Assembly: GCF_003545815.1 (NCBI RefSeq)
Contig: NZ_PDUW01000001.1
Span: 248,001 to 312,000 of the forward strand
Direction of reading: 5' to 3'
Length of the DNA stretch: 64,000 nucleotides
Source of the DNA: Pusillimonas caeni
GTDB lineage: Bacteria > Pseudomonadota > Gammaproteobacteria > Burkholderiales > Burkholderiaceae_B
The notes under the pieces are model-generated. The model was given only the letters and a program-made list of their open reading frames with translations. It did not search any database and was not told where the DNA came from. Position numbers and translations under genes: made by a program. The number at the start of each line of letters is the position of its first letter. Positions within the stretch are counted from its first letter, which is position 1. Below are positions 50,761-58,719 of the stretch, piece after piece.

Positions 50761-52388
50761 GAGGCTTCTCCGGCCTGCACGCCGGCGCCATGCCGAGCGT
50801 TCTTCGGAGCCTGGCGTGGCGCCTTGCGCTTGCGGCTGACTTCATGGGCCGCATAGGCGAAGACCGCTCCCAGCCCCAGCATGACGAGATCGAAGCCGGC
50901 GAGCACCCAGTCTCCGGCCGGCAGGGTCACACCCAGATGGCGCTGGGTGGTCAGCGCATTGACGAGCGGCAGCAGCGCAAAGGCCAGCGCCGCCAGGCGA
51001 AGCTCGTCCACCCAGGCCTGCAAATGGCTTCGGAAGGCCGGATAGACCAGCGTGACGCCCCACACGATGAACATAGCGTGGGCTTCCCAGGCGCGGCGAT
51101 CGGCAAATTCGGCGGGGATCAGGCGGTTGGCCCAGAAATACGCCGCCATGGCGACCGGCAAGCCGGCAATCGCACCGACGTTCAGGCACCGCACCAGCCG
51201 ATAGCCGAATTCCATGCTTTGCCCCGCCTTGAGCCGTTTCTCTTGCTTGGCCTTGCGCTTGGCCGTCCAAAGCACCAGCCCCGTTGCGATCATGGCGCAG
51301 CCAAGCAGGCTGGCGAGAAAATAGAGCCATCGTAACGACAGGCCCGCGAAACGCCCCTCATGCAGCGACAGCAGGACGTCGCGTGTCTCCAGCGCCCCGC
51401 CCCAGTGATTGTGCTCGGAAATTTCGCCTGTCGCGCCATCGAAGACCAGGCGGGGAATGCCGATCGCGTCACGCCCCTCGCGTTGCGCGCGCACCGTGAC
51501 CAGAGCGGAGGCGTCGCCGGGGTTGCGCACCAGCATTCCTGAAACCGGGGCGCCGTTCCAATGCCTCTCGGCCTGCCGCACGATATCGCTCAGCGCGGTC
51601 AATGGCGCGGCCTGGCCGCTGGGCTCGATATAGCTGGCGGGAACCAGTTCGGCAAGCAACTGCCGCCGGCCGGCCTCTCCGGCCTGATAGCTTGCCTGCA
51701 CACCCGCCGGCATGTAATCGGTCATGAAGAACACCAGCCCGCTATAGGTGATCATGATAAAAAAGGGCAAAGCCGTGACGCTCACGAGATTGTGCGCATC
51801 GAGCCAGGACCGCTGGCCTTTGGCCCGGCGAAAGGTAAAGAAATCGACGAAGATCTTCTTGTGGGTGATCACGCCCGAAACAATGGCGATCAGCATCAAC
51901 ATGGTGCAGACGCCAACCGCCCAGATGCCGGCCTCGTCGGGTACGTAGTGCAGCAGATAGTGCATGCGATACAGCAACTGGCCGCCGCCCGTGGCCCGGG
52001 CGGGGCTATCGGCCGTGAAGTCGCCGCTGGCCGGATCATAGTGCGCGTTATGCACGCGGCCGGCGCTGCCGTCCGGTTTGCGCGCCTCGCGCGCGAATAC
52101 GCTGAACTGCGGCTGGGTCCGCTCGACGGGCAAACCTATGTTCCAGAACTCGGCCTTCGGGTAATTGGCCTGCAGATAGGCTTGCGCCTTTTCGATGGCC
52201 TGCCTGGTGTCCAAAGATGAAAGGTCGCTGGCGGTGGCCAGCGGCAGTTCGGGCCGCATCCAGCGGTCGATTTCGTAATTGAAGTAGCCCGCCGTGCCGG
52301 TGACGAAAACGAAGAACAGCACCCAGCCGGCCACCAGTCCGGTCCAGGTGTGCAGCCAGGCCATGCATTGGCGGAAACCTTCCTTCAT
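50757..52388 (-). CDS. PepSY-associated membrane protein, iron-uptake operon
   Basis: 543 residues with an N-terminal WLHTWTGLVAGWVLFFVFVTG membrane segment, a periplasmic PepSY-like region and further membrane segments with ISGVITHKKIFVDFFTFR and a conserved His set (HNLVSVTALPFF). Such proteins are thought to reduce or process ferric siderophores at the inner membrane. A close homologue is at 63307. It follows the TonB receptor in the operon. Confidence 0.82.
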   Translation of the reverse strand: MKEGFRQCMAWLHTWTGLVAGWVLFFVFVTGTAGYFNYEIDRWMRPELPLATASDLSSLDTRQAIEKAQAYLQANYPKAEFWNIGLPVERTQPQFSVFAREARKPDGSAGRVHNAHYDPASGDFTADSPARATGGGQLLYRMHYLLHYVPDEAGIWAVGVCTMLMLIAIVSGVITHKKIFVDFFTFRRAKGQRSWLDAHNLVSVTALPFFIMITYSGLVFFMTDYMPAGVQASYQAGEAGRRQLLAELVPASYIEPSGQAAPLTALSDIVRQAERHWNGAPVSGMLVRNPGDASALVTVRAQREGRDAIGIPRLVFDGATGEISEHNHWGGALETRDVLLSLHEGRFAGLSLRWLYFLASLLGCAMIATGLVLWTAKRKAKQEKRLKAGQSMEFGYRLVRCLNVGAIAGLPVAMAAYFWANRLIPAEFADRRAWEAHAMFIVWGVTLVYPAFRSHLQAWVDELRLAALAFALLPLVNALTTQRHLGVTLPAGDWVLAGFDLVMLGLGAVFAYAAHEVSRKRKAPRQAPKNARHGAGVQAGEAS

Positions 52389-52415
52389 GGTTCGGCCCGA
52401 TTCACGAAATACGCA

Positions 52416-54932
52416 TCAGAAACGCATGCTGGCGGACAACATCACCGTGCGGGCATCGCCCAGGTACTGATTGTTGATCCAGTAGCGCTTGTTGGTGAGG
52501 TTATTGATGTTGAGCCTCAATGTCAGGGGATAGCCGCCGGCCTCGGTCTCGTAGCGCGCGCCCACATCCACCAGTGTGTAGCCGGGCAGCTTGTCGGTGT
52601 TCATGGTGTCGCCCCACGACGGCCCGGTATAGCTCACGCCGCCATTGAGCGTCAGCCCCGGAGCGCCGGGCAGGCGGTATTCGGCATACAGCTTGAACAT
52701 GCGAGTGGCTGTGCCCGTGGGCCGCTTGCCCTCCAGCGCGGGATCCTGCTTTTGCTCCTTGACAGCGGCATCGAGCAAGGTGACGCCGCCCAACAAGGTG
52801 ACGTTGCGCGTCAGCTTGCCGGTGGCCGTCAACTCGAGCCCTCGATGCACCTGCCTGCCGTCCTGGACATAGACCGGACTGGCCGGGTTCTGCAGATCGT
52901 AGTATTGCAGTCCCTTGTCGATCTCGAACAGCGCCGCGGTCAGAAGCATGTCGCCGACCGTGGCCTTGACGCCCACCTCGACCTGCTTGCTGATCAGCGG
53001 CGCCATGATTTCGCCTGCGTTCCGCACCGGCTGACCGTTGTAAACGTCGGCCGCCAGACCGCCCTGCTCCAGGGCCTCCATGTAGGTGGCATAAGTGGTC
53101 ACGCTGGGTAGCGGCTTGTAGATCAGCGACACGGTGGGCGTGACGGCGCTTTCTTTGTATGAGGTTTCCCAATCGGCAGTCGGGCTCTGGCGGCGCCGCG
53201 TCTTGATGGTGGAATGGTTCAGGCCCAACAGCATGGACCATTGCTCATTGAAGGTGATGTCGTCTCCGATCATCCAGCTCGATTGACGATTGACGGAACT
53301 GTTCCAGAAACCTTGCGTGCCGTAGGACGGCCAGTCGGGTTCCGGCACGTGGGTCGGCCCGTTCAGGGACGCGCCGATGACTGTCGGATAGCTGGTCGCG
53401 CCGTCCGCCCTGTCGTAGCGGGTGTTGCGGTTGGCTAGGTAGCCGGCGGTGACCTTGTGCGCAACGGGGCCCGTGTCGAAACTGAAGTCGGCGAAGGCGT
53501 GCCATGCATCGCCCTGTATGTCCTGCGGCGTTGTGATGTGGCTGAGCTGGTTGTAGCTGCCGTCGGGCTGGACGGTGTTGGCCGAGAAGGCATAGGTGCG
53601 GATGTCCCGGCGTTTCAGATAAGCGGCGCGCAGCGTGATGGCATCGGTCGCCTCCCAGCGTATGTTGGCGCCCAGGCGCTTGCTTTCCACGTCGTAGAAG
53701 GTCCATTTCTGCGACCAGAGCTCGTTGGAGTCCAGGTCGTCGGCGGAGGGGCGCACCGCGCCGGGAGCCAGCGACCAGTACGCCTGGCGCCGGGCGTGAT
53801 AGTCGCGGTACGAACCGTCGACCTGAACCAGAAGGCGGTCCGTCACGTGCCAGTCGAAGGCCGCGCTGACGAATTTCTTTCTGAGCGGATAGTCGTCGAT
53901 CTGGGTCCGGCCATCCTGGGCCACGGCGTTGATCCGGTAGCCGAACCGTCCCTCGGCGTCGATGGGCCCGCCGAAGTCGCCGTGCGCGTAGCCGTTGCTG
54001 CCGCCGGTGTAGCCCAGGGTGACGGAGTTGTAGCGCTCGGGCGTGGGACGCTTGGATACGTAGTTGACCAGGCCGCCCACATTGCCCGGTCCATACAGGA
54101 AGCCCGACAGGCCGGTCAGGATCTCGATGCGCTCGATATCCTCGGTGCTGGTGCCATGGCCATACATGGCGCCGGTCAACCCGTTGCGCGCGGGCGTTCC
54201 ATTCAGGAAACCGCGCATGTAGATGTAAGGCGTATCGTTTTGCGCCGAAGGCCAGGTCATCTGGGTGGTCGGCATCATCTTGTAGATCTGGTCGGGCGTG
54301 ACGGCCTGGACGTTTTCGATCAGCTCGGCGGGCACGGAACTGATCGAATAAGGCGTGTCCTGAAGCGTCCGCCCCTCCCAGGGCCCCACCGGCGAAAGCG
54401 TCTGCGCGACATAGCCTTGCCGGGCGCTGCCGTCCTGCATCGGCGCGGCGACCGTCACGGCGGGCAAGGTCGCCACGTCGCCCGCCGCGCTTTGGGCGGA
54501 TGGGACCGGCGCCCGGCGTAGCGTATATTCACCGCTCGAATCGCGGATGGCCTGCAGGCCGCTTCCGGCCAAAAGCCGCCGCAACGCCTCGGCCTCGGTA
54601 TAGCTGCCGCTCAAGCTGGGGCTGTCCAAGCCGCGGGTAAGCTCTGCATTGACGGAGATCGCCGCTCCGCTCTGGCGCCCGAACCGGCTCAAAGCCTGGT
54701 CCAGCGAGCCGGCCGGAATATCGAAATGATGTCGCGCCTCCGCCACGGCGGCGTTCTGGGCATGCGCCGGCCCCGCGTCCGCCCATGCCGCCAGTCCAAG
54801 GGCCAGGGCGCAGGCAAGAGGCAGAAGCGGCGCTCGCCCTGCCGACGAGCGCACCATCGCCCCGCGGCGACGGCATCCGTCCAATTGTGAAAACAGTAAT
54901 GAAAGAAATGAAAGCGGGCGGCTCACGGCCAT
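52416..54932 (-). CDS. TonB-dependent siderophore receptor with signalling (STN) domain
   Basis: 838 residues; GAGG lies 8 bases before the ATG. After a signal region comes the STN domain (about 68-115: HFDIPAGSLDQALSRFGRQSGAAI, then LSGSYTEAEALRRLLAGSGL), a plug domain (SPVGPWEGRTLQDTPYSISSVP, then RIEILTGLSGFLYGPGNVGGLVNYV) and a 22-strand barrel ending in SASMRF. The STN domain contacts the FecR-type protein at 55064-56134, so siderophore binding would switch on the sigma factor at 56149. Outer-membrane uptake of a ferric siderophore. Confidence 0.9.
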   Translation of the reverse strand: MAVSRPLSFLSLLFSQLDGCRRRGAMVRSSAGRAPLLPLACALALGLAAWADAGPAHAQNAAVAEARHHFDIPAGSLDQALSRFGRQSGAAISVNAELTRGLDSPSLSGSYTEAEALRRLLAGSGLQAIRDSSGEYTLRRAPVPSAQSAAGDVATLPAVTVAAPMQDGSARQGYVAQTLSPVGPWEGRTLQDTPYSISSVPAELIENVQAVTPDQIYKMMPTTQMTWPSAQNDTPYIYMRGFLNGTPARNGLTGAMYGHGTSTEDIERIEILTGLSGFLYGPGNVGGLVNYVSKRPTPERYNSVTLGYTGGSNGYAHGDFGGPIDAEGRFGYRINAVAQDGRTQIDDYPLRKKFVSAAFDWHVTDRLLVQVDGSYRDYHARRQAYWSLAPGAVRPSADDLDSNELWSQKWTFYDVESKRLGANIRWEATDAITLRAAYLKRRDIRTYAFSANTVQPDGSYNQLSHITTPQDIQGDAWHAFADFSFDTGPVAHKVTAGYLANRNTRYDRADGATSYPTVIGASLNGPTHVPEPDWPSYGTQGFWNSSVNRQSSWMIGDDITFNEQWSMLLGLNHSTIKTRRRQSPTADWETSYKESAVTPTVSLIYKPLPSVTTYATYMEALEQGGLAADVYNGQPVRNAGEIMAPLISKQVEVGVKATVGDMLLTAALFEIDKGLQYYDLQNPASPVYVQDGRQVHRGLELTATGKLTRNVTLLGGVTLLDAAVKEQKQDPALEGKRPTGTATRMFKLYAEYRLPGAPGLTLNGGVSYTGPSWGDTMNTDKLPGYTLVDVGARYETEAGGYPLTLRLNINNLTNKRYWINNQYLGDARTVMLSASMRF

Positions 54933-55063
54933 GTGGGTTCCTCGTCGACTTCTAGTTATGCGGTGAAGAGGACGGGGACCGCCAGGAATGGGCCCGGCCT
55001 GCTTCTATAGGAGAAGCCGCCTGAAACCGGAAAAGCTGCCGGCTATTTTGTAACCAAATGAGT

Positions 55064-56134
55064 CTATCGCGCCACTACTTTCGCCCACAGGCGGGTGTAG
55101 CGGCTTATGCGCACCGGCAACCGCCGCTCGAGGGAATCCAGAATGCGGTCGGTGGCCTCCGCGCCCTCCAAAGGCCAGGCGCCCGTGATGCGCAGATCGG
55201 CCACCTCGGGAGCCCAGCCCAGATGGCCGCGGCGATAACGGCCCAGCTCGGCCAGGAAATCCGCCAAGCGCATGCGCTCGGCCACGAAGGTGCCGTCGAC
55301 CCAGGCCTGGCCATGCTCGTCCAGCGAAGCGGGCGGCCCGACATGGTCGCGCGTGAAATGAACCTGCTGTCCCGCGGCAACCAGGGCGGGCTCGTCCGCC
55401 GGGAAAGCCGCGGGCCGGATACGGACTGCGCCTTCGGTCACCGCGAGCCGGGTGGACGCGGGCCGCCCCCGGGCGCCGTCGTCGTGGCGTGCGATGAAGC
55501 GCGTACCCACCGGTTCAAGCAGCCCCTCCGGGGTGTCGACGACGAAGGGCCGGCCCGCGGAATCGCTGCCGGTCGACACCATGATCTCGCCGTCCAGCAA
55601 TACGATGCGGCGCCGGCGAGCGCTGAAATCCACATCGATCGCACTGGTCGTGTTCAGTTGCAGCTCGGTGCCGTCGTCGAGCACCAGGCGCCTGCGCTCT
55701 CCGGCTCCCGTGCGCACCTGGGCCAGCGCCACCGCCAGCCTGGGGACCGGCAGATGGTCGTGCGCGAGATACAAGCCGGTACTCGCCGCCCCCGCCCACA
55801 TCAGCACCTTCAGTGCTCTGCGGCGGCCTGACGCTACCTCCAGCCGCGCCATGGTTGCGTGGGTGACGGCCGGTGTTACACACGATGCGCTGTTCTTGAG
55901 CTGGCCGCCGATGGACTGCAGGCGATCCCAGGCACGGGCATGGTCGGGATGGGCGCCATGCCAGCGCTTGAAGCGATCGCATTGAGCCGCGGTTTCCGTG
56001 CCGGATGCAAGGCGCACATACCAGTCGACGGCCTGTTCGACGATGTGATCGGAAATAGGACGCTCGCCAGCGGAACGGCCCGGGCTCGAGTTGGCCGGGC
56101 CGACGTCTTCACCCGCGTACGATGGAACCGGCAT
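55064..56134 (-). CDS. FecR-type anti-sigma/signal-transducing membrane protein
   Basis: 356 residues from ATG 56134, set by GGGAGGAG about 8 bases upstream. The N-terminal DUF4880-like part (HIVEQAVDWYVRLASGTETAAQCDRFKRWHGAHPDHARAWDRL) binds the sigma factor. A membrane segment follows, then the FecR domain (TGAGERRRLVLDDGTELQLNTTSAI, LLDGEIMVSTG) and a C-terminal part that meets the receptor STN domain. It lies 14 bases after the sigma factor gene. Confidence 0.88.
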   Translation of the reverse strand: MPVPSYAGEDVGPANSSPGRSAGERPISDHIVEQAVDWYVRLASGTETAAQCDRFKRWHGAHPDHARAWDRLQSIGGQLKNSASCVTPAVTHATMARLEVASGRRRALKVLMWAGAASTGLYLAHDHLPVPRLAVALAQVRTGAGERRRLVLDDGTELQLNTTSAIDVDFSARRRRIVLLDGEIMVSTGSDSAGRPFVVDTPEGLLEPVGTRFIARHDDGARGRPASTRLAVTEGAVRIRPAAFPADEPALVAAGQQVHFTRDHVGPPASLDEHGQAWVDGTFVAERMRLADFLAELGRYRRGHLGWAPEVADLRITGAWPLEGAEATDRILDSLERRLPVRISRYTRLWAKVVAR

Positions 56135-56148
56135 CCTGCTCTCCTCCC

Positions 56149-56652
56149 TCAAAAGGCGTCCCGGTAAACCGCCTTGTAGCAATGGGCCATGGCGCGTGCC
56201 ATCGCTTTTTGCACGACGTTCACGGTGATGCCCATCTCTTCCGAGATTTGTGGGTAGGTCAGCCCGTCGATCTGAGAAAGCAGAAAGACCTCCCGCACCC
56301 TGGCGGGCAAACCCTCGATCAGGCGGGCGATTTCTTCAAGGGTCTCCAGGATCAGCGAACGCTCTTCCGGAGACGGGGCCATGGGTTCGGGCTGGCAGGC
56401 CAGGGCATCGAGCCAGGCCTGCTCCAGGGCTTGGCGACGCCAATGGCTGACCACCAGGCCGTTGGCAATGGTTGCCAGATAGGCGCGCGGTTCGCGCAGC
56501 GCCACCGGCTGGCGTCCAAGCACGCGCACAAAGGTGTCGTGCGCCAGGTCGGCCGCATCGGAAGCGTTGCCCACGCGCCTGCGCAGCCAGCCCTTCAGCC
56601 AGCCATGATGGTCGCCATAAAGCGCTTCGATGCTCGATGCCCGGTCCGGCAT
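56149..56652 (-). CDS. fecI: ECF sigma factor (FecI-like)
   Basis: 167 residues. Region 2 is visible (DAADLAHDTFVRVLGRQPVALREPRAYLATIANGLVVSHWRR, about 32-73) and region 4 (LPARVREVFLLSQIDGLTYPQISEEMGIT, about 112-140). It would direct RNA polymerase to the receptor promoter when the FecR-type protein releases it. A nested inverted repeat and a Fur-box-like tract abut its start codon. First gene of the six-gene minus-strand iron operon. Confidence 0.9.
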   Translation of the reverse strand: MPDRASSIEALYGDHHGWLKGWLRRRVGNASDAADLAHDTFVRVLGRQPVALREPRAYLATIANGLVVSHWRRQALEQAWLDALACQPEPMAPSPEERSLILETLEEIARLIEGLPARVREVFLLSQIDGLTYPQISEEMGITVNVVQKAMARAMAHCYKAVYRDAF

Positions 56653-56653
56653 G

Positions 56654-56728
56654 GGGGATTCCAGATAGTGATAAAGCTTGAGATCAAATAATAATAAGAA
56701 TTGATCTCAATTATTAACTGGAATCCCC
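56654..56728 (-). promoter_or_regulatory. Fur-box-like tract inside a nested inverted repeat upstream of fecI
   Basis: GGGGATTCCAG (56654-56664) pairs perfectly with CTGGAATCCCC (56718-56728), and inside it TTGAGATCAA (56679-56688) pairs perfectly with TTGATCTCAA (56701-56710). The core (56687-56715) is a run of AATAATAATAAG/AATTATT sequence like a Fur site. The outer arm ends one base before the fecI ATG and includes the only GGA-like ribosome-site bases, so the RNA could hide the start. Confidence 0.6.
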
Positions 56729-56737
56729 TATTTTGAC

Positions 56738-56768
56738 AAGCGGCGCTCGCTCAGCGAGCCCGCCGCTT
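56738..56768 (-). terminator. hairpin between fecI region and the peroxidase remnant
   Basis: AAGCGGC and GCCGCTT arms with inner GCTCGC/GCGAGC form a long imperfect stem. On the minus strand it lies 20 bases past the peroxidase remnant and is followed by TTGTCAAAATAG, so it may be the old terminator of that gene. There is no strong T run. Confidence 0.45.
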
Positions 56769-56788
56769 CGGCTTGTCGGCTGCAGCCG

Positions 56789-57140
56789 TCAATGAAGCGC
56801 GGCGCTCGACGGACGCGGCGTCTTGGCGGTGCTGAGGTCGTCCATGGAGTCTTTGCCGGCCAGGTACTGGTCGAAGCGGGAGTTCGGCGTGACCAGCGTG
56901 CTTTCGAAGGCTTCGATGGCCTTGGCCATGTTGTCGAAGGAGACCGGATCTTTTTCGCCGGGAAACGCCTTGGCGAAGAAATCGACGTACTCGGGAATGC
57001 TTTTGAGCGTTTCTTCGACGTGATCGGGCGTGGCGTTCATCTCGACGCTGGCCTGCACCGGCCCTTTCGCCTGCTCGGCCAGGTCGGCGGCGCGGCCGTC
57101 CCAGAACTGGGCGATGAAAGGAAAGGATACGAGCGGGCAG
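56789..57140 (-). pseudogene. di-haem cytochrome c peroxidase, internal remnant
   Basis: An in-frame stretch reading [20 protein letters not shown] (about 57140-57080), then [22 protein letters not shown] and [32 protein letters not shown] (to 56849) matches the middle of bacterial cytochrome c peroxidases. The signal peptide, both CxxCH haem sites and the C-terminal domain are missing. After 56849 the frame continues with unrelated residues to a stop at 56789. The gene lost both ends, so it is dead; the surroundings keep normal GC. Confidence 0.75.
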
Positions 57141-57275
57141 TCGCGTTTGCGTTAAGTCAAATGTCAGCTGAAAAACCGGCGCGCCGTCCCGATGGCGAGT
57201 CCGTATAATCCTTCATTGCACTGAGCGTCCGGGCCGGACCGCGCCCTTCTTTCCTCCTTCCTCTGACTCGCCGAC

Positions 57276-58472
57276 ATGCCTGATTCTCTTGAAACCCCCT
57301 ACAAGCGCACGCTTTATATTGGTTCGCTCGTCGTGCTGCTTTCCCTGGGGGTGCGCGCCACGTTCGGGCTGTTCATGCAGCCGATGGGCATGGAGCTGGG
57401 CTGGGGCCGCGATGTATTCTCGCTGGCCTTCGCCATACAGAATCTGGTGTGGGGCGTGGGCGCCATCTTCATGGGCATTCTGGCCGATCGCGTCGGTTCG
57501 GGCCGCACCATCGCGATTTCGTCCCTGCTTTATGCCGTCGGCATGGCCGGGATGTATTTCTCGCATACCGAGATGCAGCTCTACCTGACGGCCGGACTGA
57601 TCGTGGGACTGGGCCAGGCCGGCACCACCTTCCCGGTCATCCTGCCCGTCATCGCGCGCGCGGTACCCGCGGCCTATCGCAGCACGGCAATGGGCATCGC
57701 CAGCGCGGGAGGCTCGCTGGGCCAGTTCGTCATCGTGCCCACGGGCCAGGCGCTGATCACCGGCATCGACTGGACCGGCGCCTTGTGGGTGCTGTCCTTG
57801 TTCATCGCCATCGGCATACCGCTGGCCGCCTTCCTGAAAGGCCGTCCCAACGCCCACGCGGGCACGCTGTCGCTCGGCGCGGCCATCAGGCAGGCCCTGG
57901 CGGACAGGTCCTTTCATCTGCTGTTCTGGAGCTATTTCGTCTGCGGCTTCCATACGGCCTTCATCACGCTGCACCTGCCCGCCTACCTGACGGACGGCGG
58001 CCTGAACGCCACCCACGGAGCCACGGCCATCGCCCTGATCGGCCTGTTCAACATCTTCGGTTGCTACTATGCCGGCAAGCTGGGCGGGAATTTCAGCAAG
58101 AAGACCCTGCTTGCCTGGGTGTATTTCCTGCGCGCCTTCGGCATCATTCTGCTGCTGGCGCTGCCGCTTACTCCATGGGTCGTCTATATATTCGCGGCCT
58201 GGATGGGGCTTTTCTGGCTGGGCACCGTGCCCCTCACCCAGGGCCTCATCGGGCAGATCTACGGCCTGCGCTTTGCCGCCACGCTTTCGGGCATCGCGTT
58301 CCTGGGCCACCAGATCGGCAGCTTCATCGGCGTCTGGTGGGGCGGCTATGCTTATCAGACGACAGGCAGCTATACAATGGTATGGCTGGTCAGCATTGGA
58401 TTGGCGGTGATCGCCGCCGTGCTGTGCCTGCCCATCAAGGAAAAGCCGCTCGCCGCGCCGGCGGCGGCCTGA
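57276..58472 (+). CDS. MFS transporter (oxalate/formate antiporter-like or monocarboxylate family)
   Basis: 398 residues with 12 membrane segments. The first cytoplasmic loop motif appears as GILADRVGSGRTI (about 68-80), and an extra membrane-embedded stretch GLGQAGTTFPVILPVIARAVPA (about 110-131) resembles monocarboxylate/oxalate carriers. It likely moves a small organic anion. It stands alone, with TATAAT at 57204-57209 as the only clear promoter part. No enzyme neighbours reveal its substrate. Confidence 0.83.
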   Translation: MPDSLETPYKRTLYIGSLVVLLSLGVRATFGLFMQPMGMELGWGRDVFSLAFAIQNLVWGVGAIFMGILADRVGSGRTIAISSLLYAVGMAGMYFSHTEMQLYLTAGLIVGLGQAGTTFPVILPVIARAVPAAYRSTAMGIASAGGSLGQFVIVPTGQALITGIDWTGALWVLSLFIAIGIPLAAFLKGRPNAHAGTLSLGAAIRQALADRSFHLLFWSYFVCGFHTAFITLHLPAYLTDGGLNATHGATAIALIGLFNIFGCYYAGKLGGNFSKKTLLAWVYFLRAFGIILLLALPLTPWVVYIFAAWMGLFWLGTVPLTQGLIGQIYGLRFAATLSGIAFLGHQIGSFIGVWWGGYAYQTTGSYTMVWLVSIGLAVIAAVLCLPIKEKPLAAPAAA

Positions 58473-58482
58473 AGCCGATGCC

Positions 58483-58668
58483 ATGCCATCCTCGACAAAC
58501 CCTACGCACACAGAAAAACACGGCAAAAAAAAGCCCCGCCGCGTCACTCCGGGACGCGCGGCGGGGTTGATGCTGTTGGCCCTGGTGCTGGCCGTGGCCT
58601 TCATGGGCCACCTGACACCCGCCATGCGGGTGCAGTGGGCCAACTTCGTGTCGCTGTGCGGGTTCTAG
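58483..58668 (+). CDS. small predicted membrane protein, uncertain
   Basis: 61 residues starting 10 bases after the MFS stop: a Lys-rich N-terminus (residues 13-22, HGKKKPRR) followed by one membrane segment (GLMLLALVLAVAFMGHL, about 28-44). The Lys-rich part is coded by the A run and stem of the terminator at 58525-58566, so that part of the frame is explained by the hairpin. The rest could still be a real small protein translated with the MFS gene. No homologue is recognised. Confidence 0.35.
   Translation: MPSSTNPTHTEKHGKKKPRRVTPGRAAGLMLLALVLAVAFMGHLTPAMRVQWANFVSLCGF
58525..58566 (-). terminator. rho-independent terminator of the TonB receptor gene
   Basis: CCCCGCCGCG (58534-58543) and CGCGGCGGGG (58557-58566) form a 10-base stem, and on the minus strand eight T follow at once (58532-58525). 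This is a textbook terminator about 155 bases past the stop at 58720. It lies inside a short open frame on the other strand. Confidence 0.8.
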
Positions 58669-58719
58669 CCACCGCCGCCCGGTGCTTGCCGCACAGCGCT
58701 TGAACCACATCCCCGCGCG

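Noticed and set aside
57213-58643. 476-codon open frame antisense to the MFS transporter
   Set aside because: Shadow of the transporter frame; composition is Gln/His/Gly-rich and no domain is seen.
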